Assembly: GCA_017560305.1 (NCBI GenBank) | Contig: JAFYOF010000091.1 | Span: 1-13,171 of the forward strand | Reading direction: 5' to 3' | Source of the DNA: Alistipes sp. | GTDB lineage: Bacteria > Bacteroidota > Bacteroidia > Bacteroidales > Rikenellaceae | DNA: 13,171 nucleotides | Part shown: positions 1-8,174 of the stretch, piece after piece | Layout: every line of letters begins with the position of its first letter | How positions within the stretch are numbered: the stretch's first letter is position 1 | Translations under genes and position numbers: made by a program | Notes under the pieces: model-generated | The model's database searches: none | The model's input: only the letters and a program-made list of their open reading frames with translations | Told to the model about the DNA's origin: nothing

Positions 1-450
1 GTGAAGGGTGCTTGCTCGGAGCGCATCTACCCAGTAGGTCGCTTGGATAAGAACTCACTCGGCTTGCTCCTCTTTACAAACGATGGCGATGTAACACGCC
101 AGCTCACACACCCATCACTCGAGAAGAAGAAGATCTATCAGGTGACACTCGACAAGGCGCTCACTCGTGCCGATATGGAGCAGTTCACCGAGGGTATCAC
201 CCTTGAGGATGGTGAGATTTTCGCTGATGAGGTTGCTTATGTGAGCGAGAGCAAGAAGGATGTAGGCATCGAGATTCACTCGGGTCGCAACCGTATCGTG
301 CGCCGTATGTTCGAGCACTTGGGTTACTCGGTACAGAAGCTCGACCGCGTATATTATGCAGGTATCACCAAGAAGAACCTCAAGCGTGGTCAGTGGCGTT
401 TCCTCACTCGTGAGGAGGTGGATCGCCTCAAGAGCGGCCGCTACGAGTAG
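1..450 (+). CDS. Pseudouridine synthase, RsuA/RluB family (3' part, 5' end outside window)
   Basis: This is the C-terminal 149 residues of an enzyme that isomerises uridine to pseudouridine in ribosomal RNA. The GRLD motif at residues 13-16 contains the catalytic aspartate (D16) and is followed by the usual GLLLFTNDG strand of the RsuA/RluB/RluE/RluF group. The RNRIVRRMFEHLGY segment near residues 97-110 is the other conserved block. The catalytic domain continues to a normal C-terminus. The N-terminal S4 RNA-binding domain is missing only because the window opens inside the gene. The initial GTG is therefore read as an internal valine, not a start, since family members run on well upstream of this point. 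It stands alone on its strand here, with a hairpin right after the stop. Which rRNA position it modifies cannot be told from this fragment. Confidence 0.93.
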   Translation: MKGACSERIYPVGRLDKNSLGLLLFTNDGDVTRQLTHPSLEKKKIYQVTLDKALTRADMEQFTEGITLEDGEIFADEVAYVSESKKDVGIEIHSGRNRIVRRMFEHLGYSVQKLDRVYYAGITKKNLKRGQWRFLTREEVDRLKSGRYE

Positions 451-452
451 CG

Positions 453-475
453 AAATTGTCTGGTGGACAATTTTG
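453..475 (+). terminator. Hairpin just after the pseudouridine synthase
   Basis: A perfect 8-bp stem (AAATTGTC at 453-460 with GACAATTT at 466-473, loop TGGTG) starts 2 bases after the stop codon at 448-450 and ends in a short T-run. The stem is AT-rich, so termination may be weak. It is the best candidate for the end of this transcript. Confidence 0.5.
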
Positions 476-488
476 GTGTTATAATCAT

Positions 489-536
489 TTGCACAATCCT
501 CACATACGCAAAGTATGCTGCGGTTGTGCAATTTTC
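489..536 (+). terminator. Second, nested hairpin downstream of the pseudouridine synthase
   Basis: An outer perfect 8-bp stem (489-496 with 524-531) encloses an inner 5-bp stem (503-507 with 513-517, loop GCAAA), followed by TTTTC. It could back up the AT-rich first hairpin, or be a structured element of another kind. Only the base pairing is seen directly; the role is inferred. Confidence 0.35.
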
Positions 537-689
537 TTATGCCTAAATATTGCCTCACCATACAACTTCACAATGCCCCCTCGCGAAAGAATCTTTTTAG
601 GTGACTGATATTAAAGTGACAAAAATGCCGTGGAGTGATGGTGGACAACCTCCTCATTTGATTTCAATCAACTACAATGATTAAATAGA

Positions 690-713
690 AAAGGCTCCCG
701 ATTGGGAGCCTTT
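690..713. terminator. Two-way terminator closing the ligA-dapA operon
   Basis: The 10-bp stem AAAGGCTCCC (690-699) / GGGAGCCTTT (704-713) with loop GATT is a standard intrinsic terminator shape. On the minus strand it is followed by TTTTCTATTT, on the plus strand by TTTGTT. It lies 47 bases past the stop of the C11 peptidase, so it probably ends the minus-strand operon and may also stop read-through from the left. Confidence 0.8.
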
Positions 714-760
714 GTTGTGTAAAGTATTTCTAATTCTAAATTTTGAATTTTGAATTCTCT

Positions 761-1963
761 TTAATGTGTCGCCTTGTACCACGCGGTTTGCTTGTAGTCG
801 TCAACATAGACCCTTGAAGGGGCGGAGGTGTTGAGACCCGAGTAGGAGGAGATGTCGTACTTGCCGCTGAAACCGTAGGCAGAGTAGTATTTATCAAGCG
901 TGTAGCGCTTCACCACAGTGCGGTCAAGTTGCTCGGTAAAGGCGGTTTTCAGCGCCTCGTCATCGCACATCTTCTCTACATAGTTGCCAAGGTCGAAGAA
1001 GATATGTTGCTCCTGACCCTCATAGAACTGCAACTCATCAAGATTGAATGCTCGCTGCGCACCTTCGTTCACCTTCTTCATCTCAAGGGCGAGTGCGTCA
1101 AGTTGCGTACAGTCGATAAGTGATATTGAGCCCGAGTAGCCGTAGTTGTCATCATAGAAGGCGTTGAATGCTCGGCAGGCGCCATCGAGGTCGTAGGTTG
1201 CGCCGCCATCCTTCAGCAGGTGGGGCAGGGCGTCTGTATAGGGAAATCCAGCACCCATAATCTCGCACACCGAGCCTACGATATAGCGCGTTGCGTTGCG
1301 CAGGTCGTATGCCGACTCCACATTTGCCATAAAACAGGCGTCGAAGAGTATATAATCCATCCTTGTACCCGTGAGCTCGATAGCCTCGGCGAGAGTGGTG
1401 ATGTCGAAGGCGTTTTCTGGGTTGCGTTCCTCACCTATGAAGCGGGTCATCTCATTGCCCGTGCGCTGCCAGTAAGACTCCGCGTGGAGGCGCTCCGTTG
1501 AGCCTATGAGCGAGGTGTAAGGCGAGCCATCCATCGGTATCCATCCCAGACCGTGCGAGCCGATAAGCAGATTGTAGGTGTCGGCTGGCGCAAGGCGCAT
1601 AATCTCGCTCAGAATCTTGCTCAGGTTATCGGCATCCATCTGCTCGGGCAGGGCGTAGGTCGAGAGTTTGTGCTCCTCGCAAAGTCCATTTGCGTAGGTG
1701 AGTTCTATAATCTCGGCACTCTTCTTCTCGCCCTGCTGGAAAAAGAGCATCACACGGCTATTACCCTTTATATCCTTGCGCAGCGCCTCCTTGATTGCGG
1801 AGATGTTGCGGTAGAAATAGAAGGTAAGGTCGGTGCCCGCAAAGTAGAAGATGAGTGTTTGAGTCTTCTCATCCTTGGGCTCGGGCGTGGGGTTGCACGC
1901 CGACGAGGCAAGTAGCGTGAAGGCTATTGCGAGCAGGGTTATCTGTTTGAGTAGTCGTTTCAT
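761..1963 (-). CDS. Clostripain-like cysteine peptidase (family C11), lipoprotein
   Basis: This 400-residue protein has a lipoprotein signal peptide: a basic start, a hydrophobic stretch at residues 8-19, then a lipobox-like ASSAC with the acylated cysteine at C23. It should be anchored in the envelope. The mature part begins with a TQTLIFYFAGTDLT strand of caspase-like clan CD peptidases. The probable catalytic dyad is H137 in LIGSHGLGW and C210 in ILFDACFMA, matching the H-G and D-A-C motifs of C11 clostripain relatives, which usually cleave after arginine or lysine. The substrate here is unknown. It is the last gene of the ligA-dapA unit, 26 bases after the DUF4919-like gene and just ahead of the terminator at 690-713. 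It may be a housekeeping or envelope peptidase rather than a secreted toxin such as fragipain. Activation by self-cleavage, known for some C11 enzymes, cannot be judged from sequence alone. Confidence 0.87.
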   Translation of the reverse strand: MKRLLKQITLLAIAFTLLASSACNPTPEPKDEKTQTLIFYFAGTDLTFYFYRNISAIKEALRKDIKGNSRVMLFFQQGEKKSAEIIELTYANGLCEEHKLSTYALPEQMDADNLSKILSEIMRLAPADTYNLLIGSHGLGWIPMDGSPYTSLIGSTERLHAESYWQRTGNEMTRFIGEERNPENAFDITTLAEAIELTGTRMDYILFDACFMANVESAYDLRNATRYIVGSVCEIMGAGFPYTDALPHLLKDGGATYDLDGACRAFNAFYDDNYGYSGSISLIDCTQLDALALEMKKVNEGAQRAFNLDELQFYEGQEQHIFFDLGNYVEKMCDDEALKTAFTEQLDRTVVKRYTLDKYYSAYGFSGKYDISSYSGLNTSAPSRVYVDDYKQTAWYKATH

Positions 1964-1989
1964 TGTGTCGTGTTATGCGCTCGGTGGGG

Positions 1990-2733
1990 CTATTTGTACT
2001 CCCTCACGCCGAGGTTGTTGAACTGCCAGGTGCGGTCCTTCTTGATGGTCACATCGTCTGGCTTGTTGCGATATACGCGGCTGTAGTCAAAGTAGAAGCC
2101 CTTGATTTTGCCATCGGGTACACGGCGTGGCTCAACCAGCGGGATGTACTCCACCGTGCGGCTGATAATCTTTGGGCTGAGGTGGTTGACACCCATCGAG
2201 CCTACCAATTCCGTTGCGTGCGAGAACATAATGATGTGCATCGGGTACTTCTCGCCACGACCATCGCCCGAGGCCTTGATGGTCTCGAAGATGCCGTTCA
2301 GGTGGCGGTAGTAGGCCTGCTCCTTCGCCGTGTCGCCGCAGTTGCCGTAGGCGTAGATGAGCATATTGAGCACCATCGGGCTGAAGGGGTCGTAGAGCAT
2401 CGCCTCGTTGCAGAGGGTGATGATATACTGGATGTCCTCCTTGTCGGGGCGCTCGGTGTCGAGGTTTGCCATTGTGGCGTAGAGGTCGTCGATTGCCTTG
2501 CATCCGCTCAGCGGCTTGTAGTTCTCGTTGTAGGCGTAGCCGTAGTAGAGATAGTGGTACTCATCCTCGTTGAGTTGTTCGAGGTTGCGGTAACGCATCA
2601 TCAGCGACGAGTAGAAGTAGGGCGACGAGCGGTCGATAATCTTACGCAGTATGTCCTCCTCGTCGGGAATCTTCGCCCACGAGATGGCGGGCACAATGAG
2701 AGCCGCAAGGAGAAAGGCTAAAAATCGTTTCAT
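1990..2733 (-). CDS. Secreted protein of unknown function, DUF4919-like
   Basis: A 247-residue protein with an N-terminal signal peptide (hydrophobic residues 4-17, likely cleavage after A20 in ISWA-K; no lipobox cysteine). The mature chain is rich in tyrosine and acidic residues and appears mostly helical in its first half. Examples are the YHYLYYGYAYNENY segment near residues 60-73 and a helix pair around NEAMLYDPFSPMVLNMLIYAYG near 109-130, which reads like a degenerate TPR pair. The C-terminal half is probably beta-strand (GKIKGFYFDYSRVY). Length, signal peptide and the YYGYAY...Y-P pattern resemble the DUF4919 family of Bacteroidales, which has no known function; that assignment is from memory. 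It sits between dapA (30 bases upstream) and the C11 peptidase (26 bases downstream), so it is probably co-transcribed and may work in the envelope with the peptidase. Confidence 0.75.
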   Translation of the reverse strand: MKRFLAFLLAALIVPAISWAKIPDEEDILRKIIDRSSPYFYSSLMMRYRNLEQLNEDEYHYLYYGYAYNENYKPLSGCKAIDDLYATMANLDTERPDKEDIQYIITLCNEAMLYDPFSPMVLNMLIYAYGNCGDTAKEQAYYRHLNGIFETIKASGDGRGEKYPMHIIMFSHATELVGSMGVNHLSPKIISRTVEYIPLVEPRRVPDGKIKGFYFDYSRVYRNKPDDVTIKKDRTWQFNNLGVREYK

Positions 2734-2763
2734 CTGTTGAGTTTTTCTTAACTAACGCAAAGC

Positions 2764-3654
2764 TTAGCACAATTCGTGTTCGCGAATCAATCTTTCCAGC
2801 TTTTTCATCAAAAGGTCGGTGGCTGGTACCAGCGGCAGACGAAGGTTGTTGTCAATCTGACCCAGAATGTTCAGCGCCGCCTTCACGCCCACAGGGTTGC
2901 CCTGCTCAAAGAGCGCACACACAGCCTCGTGGAGTGGGGCATAAGCCTCCTCGGCACGGTCGAACAGACCCTGCTTGGCGAGGTAGACGCAGTGAGAGAA
3001 GCGCTTTGGGAAGGCATTCACGGCAACCGAAATCACGCCGTCGCCACCCTTGCGCATCACATCCACGGTCATACCATCGTCACCCGAGAGAACAAGGAAA
3101 TCCTTTGGGCAGTTCTTGATAATCTGCTCAATCTGGTCAATCTTGCCCGAAGCCTCCTTCACGGCGATGATATTGTCGAAATCCTTTGCCAGACGGCAGG
3201 TGGTGTCGGCCGACATATTCACACCCGTACGGCCAGGCACATTGTAGAGGATAACGGGTACGGGTGAAGCCTTTGCTACAACCTCATAGTGGCGGTAGAG
3301 ACCCTCCTGCGATGGCTTGTTGTAGTATGGCGTCACGCTCAGGATGGCGTCGATGCCCTCGGGGTCCAACTCCTTGAGCTCCTTCTCAAGAGCGAGGGTG
3401 TTGTTGCCTCCGCAACCCAGCACGATGGGCACTCTGCCAGCGATGTGGCGCTTGAAAAAGGCGATGACCTCCTGCTTCTCCTCCTTGCTCAGTGTCGGTG
3501 TCTCGGCTGTTGTGCCGAGCACGACGATGTAGTCGGTGCCACCCTCAATCACATAGTCAATCATTGAGCCAAGACGCTCCCAGTCAATCTCCATATTTGC
3601 CTTGAACGGCGTTATCATTGCGGCTCCGCAGCCGCTCAACTTATGCTTCTTCAT
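2764..3654 (-). CDS. dapA: 4-hydroxy-tetrahydrodipicolinate synthase
   Basis: The enzyme condenses pyruvate with aspartate semialdehyde, the first committed step to diaminopimelate and lysine, feeding peptidoglycan synthesis in the cytoplasm. The full 296-residue class I aldolase barrel is present. K166 in AVKEASG is the Schiff-base lysine. Y137 in LYNVPGRTG and T48/T49 in GTTAETPTL form the proton relay; the family more often has GTTGE, and GTTAE is, as I recall, common in Bacteroidota. The YYNKPSQEGLYRHY segment (110-123) and SGDD (190-193) are also conserved. Length is normal for DapA and the ATG is the only sensible start. It follows ligA by 36 bases and precedes the DUF4919-like gene by 30, so it is probably read from the ligA promoter; no separate promoter was seen. 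NanA/KDG aldolase relatives share the fold, but the motifs favour DapA. Confidence 0.95.
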   Translation of the reverse strand: MKKHKLSGCGAAMITPFKANMEIDWERLGSMIDYVIEGGTDYIVVLGTTAETPTLSKEEKQEVIAFFKRHIAGRVPIVLGCGGNNTLALEKELKELDPEGIDAILSVTPYYNKPSQEGLYRHYEVVAKASPVPVILYNVPGRTGVNMSADTTCRLAKDFDNIIAVKEASGKIDQIEQIIKNCPKDFLVLSGDDGMTVDVMRKGGDGVISVAVNAFPKRFSHCVYLAKQGLFDRAEEAYAPLHEAVCALFEQGNPVGVKAALNILGQIDNNLRLPLVPATDLLMKKLERLIREHELC

Positions 3655-3690
3655 ATCTTTTTCTTTTTTATTCCTTAATTATAATGCCCA

Positions 3691-5919
<2,229 letters not shown>

Positions 5920-5938
5920 CAGAAAATTTCGGAACATT

Positions 5939-6247
5939 ATGACTGGAAAAATAGCGAAAAAACGACTTGTAACCTCATTCAATAACCTCACCGCTGAGCA
6001 GCAGGAGGAGGTTAAGTTGCTCTATCCTCGTGGTTATGCCGAGGTGATGACACGCATTGATAAGCCCAATGGAGACTTTTTTTATGTAGTACCTTACGAG
6101 ACCGACGAGATTTCGTACCTTGTGAAGATTGAAGTGAAGGTGGATGACGGCGCTGACGATGACAACGCTGACGACTTCTACGCTGACGATGAGATCAAGG
6201 GCGCTGACGAGTTGGTTGACGACGAGATGAGCGACGAGGATATGTAA
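5939..6247 (+). CDS. Small acidic protein of unknown function, repeat-bearing tail
   Basis: A cytoplasmic protein of 102 residues with no signal peptide or membrane segment. The frame is open further upstream, but the promoter boxes at 5888-5919 place the start at the ATG at 5939 (MTGKIAKKRLVTSF). Residues 1-68 look like a small folded domain: a basic start, a helix LTAEQQEEVKLLYPRGYAEVM, then strands DFFYVVPYET and YLVKIEVKV. It resembles a short conserved hypothetical protein of Bacteroidales that I cannot name. Residues 69-102 are almost wholly acidic and include four copies of x-A-D-D/E, encoded by a near-tandem 15-base repeat at 6149-6214. A highly acidic tail could bind a basic protein or mimic nucleic acid, but nothing in the sequence proves this. 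It is divergent from ligA and has its own terminator at 6273-6303, so it is probably a single-gene transcript. Confidence 0.8.
   Translation: MTGKIAKKRLVTSFNNLTAEQQEEVKLLYPRGYAEVMTRIDKPNGDFFYVVPYETDEISYLVKIEVKVDDGADDDNADDFYADDEIKGADELVDDEMSDEDM
6149..6214 (+). repeat. Near-tandem 15-base repeat inside the acidic tail
   Basis: CGCTGACGA occurs at 6151, 6166, 6181 and 6202: three 15-base units in tandem (6149-6193), a 6-base spacer, then a fourth unit (6200-6214). Each unit is five in-frame codons, so copy-number changes would keep the reading frame and only lengthen or shorten the acidic tail. Confidence 0.8.
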
Positions 6248-6272
6248 TCACACCTCGTGATATCAAACTATG

Positions 6273-6303
6273 GAGCAAACTTTCGGGTTTGCTCTTTTTT
6301 TTT
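6273..6303 (+). terminator. Intrinsic terminator of the 102-residue protein gene
   Basis: Stem GAGCAAAC (6273-6280) / GTTTGCTC (6287-6294), loop TTTCGG, followed by nine T residues (6295-6303). It begins 25 bases after the stop codon; a strong textbook terminator. Confidence 0.92.
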
Positions 6304-6328
6304 GTTTGTGGATGAGAGAAATGGAATT

Positions 6329-6435
6329 AGGCGTAACGCCTGTTTCGCATTTGCTTTGAGGCGAATGACTAATCTTCGTGGGTAGCGGGGGTGGCACAAA
6401 GTGCCATACCCACGAAGATTGCAGGCAAAGCCTGC
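6329..6435. repeat. Cluster of nested perfect inverted repeats (possible dispersed palindromic element)
   Basis: There are four hairpins in about 107 bases. AGGCG-TAA-CGCCT lies at 6329-6341. TTCGC 6344-6348 pairs with GCGAA 6361-6365. A perfect 14-bp arm pair lies at 6371-6384 / 6407-6420 and encloses TGGCAC-AAA-GTGCCA at 6392-6406. GCAGGC-AAA-GCCTGC lies at 6421-6435. The repeated design, short perfect stems with a three-base TAA or AAA loop, is typical of REP- or MITE-like intergenic elements. No transposase or target-site duplication is evident. Whether copies exist elsewhere in the genome cannot be seen here. Confidence 0.6.
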
Positions 6436-6572
6436 TTGTTGCCCCATTCTAAAATGTCTTCCGTAATGCAGAAAAGTAAACAAGGAATGCTCGTTTGTTC
6501 GCTTCCCTATGCCTAAATCCGCCCGAAAGCGGCTATTTTAATAAAGTGTTGATAATTTATTGCAGCAAATAG

Positions 6573-6603
6573 TTTGCGGATGCGAAAAAAGTGCGTACCT
6601 TTG
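6573..6603 (+). promoter_or_regulatory. purA promoter
   Basis: TTTG at 6573-6576 and TACCTTTG at 6596-6603, 19 bp apart, match the Bacteroidota -33/-7 consensus exactly. The -7 box ends 47 bases before the purA ATG, leaving a leader of about 40 bases that contains a weak 5-bp inverted repeat (GTTAG 6615-6619 / CTAAC 6634-6638). No riboswitch fold is recognised. Confidence 0.82.
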
Positions 6604-6650
6604 AAAGGAAATTTGTTAGATAAGTAAAAATTGCTAACTCAAAAAATATA

Positions 6651-7919
6651 ATGAAAAAAGTTGATGTAGTTCTCGGATTGCAATGGGGTGACGAAGGTAA
6701 AGGCAAGGTTGTTGATGTTCTTACCCCAAATTATACTGTTGTGGCTCGCTTCCAGGGCGGTCCTAATGCAGGTCACTCACTTCATTTTGGCGACAAGAGT
6801 TTCGTGTTGCGCACAGTGCCTTCAGGTATTTTCCGCGAGGGTTCTGTCAATGTGATTGGTAATGGCGTTGTGGTTGACCCCGTATCGCTTGCCGAGGAGT
6901 TGAAGAATATCGCTGCGCAGGGTATCCCTGTTCAGGAGAAGCTCCTCATCTCAAAGAAGGCGCACATCATTTTGCCTACTCATCGTATGTTGGATGCTGC
7001 CAGCGAGGCTGCCAAGGGTAAGTCGAAGATTGGCTCTACGCTGAAGGGTATCGGTCCTACTTATATGGATAAGACTGGCCGTAACGGTTTGCGTTTCGGC
7101 GATGTTATCTCGGCTGATTTCGTTGAGCGTTACAACAAGCTCAAGGCAAAGCACGAGGAGATGCTCAGCCAGTACAAGGGCTTTGAGTATGATGTTACAG
7201 AGTACGAGCAGACCTGGATGGAGGGCATCGAGTACTTGCGTGGTTTTAAGTTCATCGACTCTGAGCAGGTAGTGAACGATTTCATCAACGACGATGTTGC
7301 TATCCTGGCAGAGGGTGCTCAGGGCTCATTGTTGGATGTTGACTTTGGTACATATCCATTCGTTACATCATCTAACACTGTTTGTGCGGGTGTCTGCACA
7401 GGCTTGGGCGTTGCTCCTACAAAGATTGGTGATGTATATGGTATCTTCAAGGCATACTGCACACGCGTAGGTAGTGGCCCATTCCCAACCGAGCTCTTTG
7501 ACGAGACTGGTAAGGAGTTGGGTCGCATCGGTCACGAGTTTGGTGCTGTGACTGGTCGTCCACGCCGTTGCGGTTGGTTGGATTTGGTAGCGTTGAAGTA
7601 CGCTGTTATGGTCGATGGCGTTACACAGCTCATTATGATGAAGTCTGATGTGATGAACGACTTCGATACTATCAAGGTTGCAACAGGTTATAAGATCAAT
7701 GGCGAGGTTGTTAATCACTTCCCATACGAGCTTACTGACGATTTGGAGCCAGTTTACACCGAGTTCAAGGGCTGGAAGTGCGACATCTGCAAGGTGCGCA
7801 ACTACGAGGATTTCCCAGTTGAGTTCAAGGAGTATGTAGAGTTCATCGAGAAGGAGACAGGTTGTCCTATCAAGATTATCTCTGTTGGTCCAGACCGCGA
7901 GGAGACTATCGTACGATAA
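6651..7919 (+). CDS. purA: Adenylosuccinate synthetase
   Basis: PurA joins IMP and aspartate using GTP to give adenylosuccinate, the first step from IMP to AMP, in the cytoplasm. The 422-residue chain is complete. It opens with the GDEGKGK P-loop (D14 the catalytic base), followed by GGPNAGHSL with the catalytic H42. It continues with GTLKGIGPTYMDK (IMP site), GAQGSLLDVDFGTYPFVTSSNT, and the GRPRRCGWLDLV motif. The length fits bacterial PurA. It has a consensus promoter 47 bases upstream and a terminator 27 bases downstream, so it looks like a single-gene transcript. An A-rich stretch (CAAAAAATATAATG) instead of a Shine-Dalgarno sequence precedes the start, as is common in Bacteroidota. Nothing unusual was seen in the protein. 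Confidence 0.98.
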   Translation: MKKVDVVLGLQWGDEGKGKVVDVLTPNYTVVARFQGGPNAGHSLHFGDKSFVLRTVPSGIFREGSVNVIGNGVVVDPVSLAEELKNIAAQGIPVQEKLLISKKAHIILPTHRMLDAASEAAKGKSKIGSTLKGIGPTYMDKTGRNGLRFGDVISADFVERYNKLKAKHEEMLSQYKGFEYDVTEYEQTWMEGIEYLRGFKFIDSEQVVNDFINDDVAILAEGAQGSLLDVDFGTYPFVTSSNTVCAGVCTGLGVAPTKIGDVYGIFKAYCTRVGSGPFPTELFDETGKELGRIGHEFGAVTGRPRRCGWLDLVALKYAVMVDGVTQLIMMKSDVMNDFDTIKVATGYKINGEVVNHFPYELTDDLEPVYTEFKGWKCDICKVRNYEDFPVEFKEYVEFIEKETGCPIKIISVGPDREETIVR

Positions 7920-7946
7920 CGAGGTTTTTACCTTAATTATAAACGG

Positions 7947-7976
7947 GGGTTCGGTATTTAAGCCGAGCCCTTTTTT
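7947..7976 (+). terminator. purA terminator
   Basis: Stem GGGTTCGG (7947-7954) / CCGAGCCC (7963-7970) with one G-U pair, loop of eight, then six T residues and GTTT. It begins 27 bases after the purA stop. Confidence 0.9.
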
Positions 7977-8070
7977 GTTTGCTTTAGTGTTGTTTTCGGC
8001 GTCATTGCGAGAGCCTTTTGGTTCACAGCAACCTCTTTTAATTATAAAATAATTTACAAACCGCACTAAT

Positions 8071-8087
8071 ATTAAAATTATTTTAAT
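8071..8087. promoter_or_regulatory. AT-only palindrome upstream of the secreted repeat protein gene
   Basis: ATTAAAAT-T-ATTTTAAT is a perfect 8-bp inverted repeat about 50 bp upstream of the -7 box of the following gene. It could be an operator, or chance in a very AT-rich stretch. A second palindrome, AATTGCAATT, lies at 8117-8126 between the promoter elements. Confidence 0.25.
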
Positions 8088-8112
8088 CAAAATAAAAAAA
8101 AGTAAGTAAAAT

Positions 8113-8143
8113 TTTTAATTGCAATTTTCTTGTGCTATATTTG
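8113..8143 (+). promoter_or_regulatory. Promoter of the secreted repeat protein gene
   Basis: TATATTTG at 8136-8143 is an exact -7 box (TAnnTTTG). The best -33 candidate is TTTT at 8113-8116, 19 bp upstream, with the consensus G missing. The box ends 31 bases before the ATG at 8175. Confidence 0.65.
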
Positions 8144-8174
8144 TGGTAGAGTAAACAATTAAAATCATACGGCT

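Larger units (their letters stand above)
451..760. other. 310-bp non-coding stretch between convergent genes
   Basis: No convincing gene is present; a minus-strand reading frame entering from the left is the shadow of the pseudouridine synthase. The stretch holds three hairpins. The first is at 453-473. The second has an outer stem TTGCACAA 489-496 / TTGTGCAA 524-531, an inner CATAC 503-507 / GTATG 513-517, and is followed by TTTTC. The third is the two-way terminator at 690-713. A 14-base palindrome (TTGATT-TC-AATCAA) lies at 658-671. Positions 536-657 show nothing recognisable; a small RNA cannot be excluded, but no promoter was seen. Confidence 0.6.
6248..6650. other. 403-bp gap: terminator, inverted-repeat cluster, purA promoter
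   Basis: No credible gene lies here; a 71-codon minus-strand frame at 6268-6483 runs straight through the terminator and repeats and has no protein-like features. The gap holds the terminator at 6273-6303, a cluster of perfect inverted repeats at 6329-6435, a small stem CCGC/GCGG at 6519-6532, and the purA promoter at 6573-6603. The segment 6436-6518 shows nothing recognisable. Confidence 0.65.

Noticed and set aside
115..561. Minus-strand frame of 148 codons over the pseudouridine synthase
   Set aside because: Antisense shadow of a clearly conserved enzyme; it also crosses both downstream hairpins.
1963..2721. Long plus-strand reading frame of 252 codons
   Set aside because: It is the antisense shadow of the DUF4919-like gene. 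Its translation is rich in Val, Ala and His with no domain, and the minus strand has a signal peptide and operon context.
6268..6483. Minus-strand 71-codon frame covering the inverted-repeat cluster
   Set aside because: It crosses a strong terminator and several perfect hairpins, and the peptide is basic with no motif. No TAnnTTTG box was noticed upstream. More likely a by-product of the repeat sequence.
6604..6650. Riboswitch in the purA leader
   Set aside because: The leader is only about 40 bases with a single weak 5-bp inverted repeat, too short for a known purine aptamer.
7368..8090. Minus-strand reading frame of 240 codons
   Set aside because: It overlaps purA in antisense and runs through the purA terminator; the translation has no recognisable protein features.
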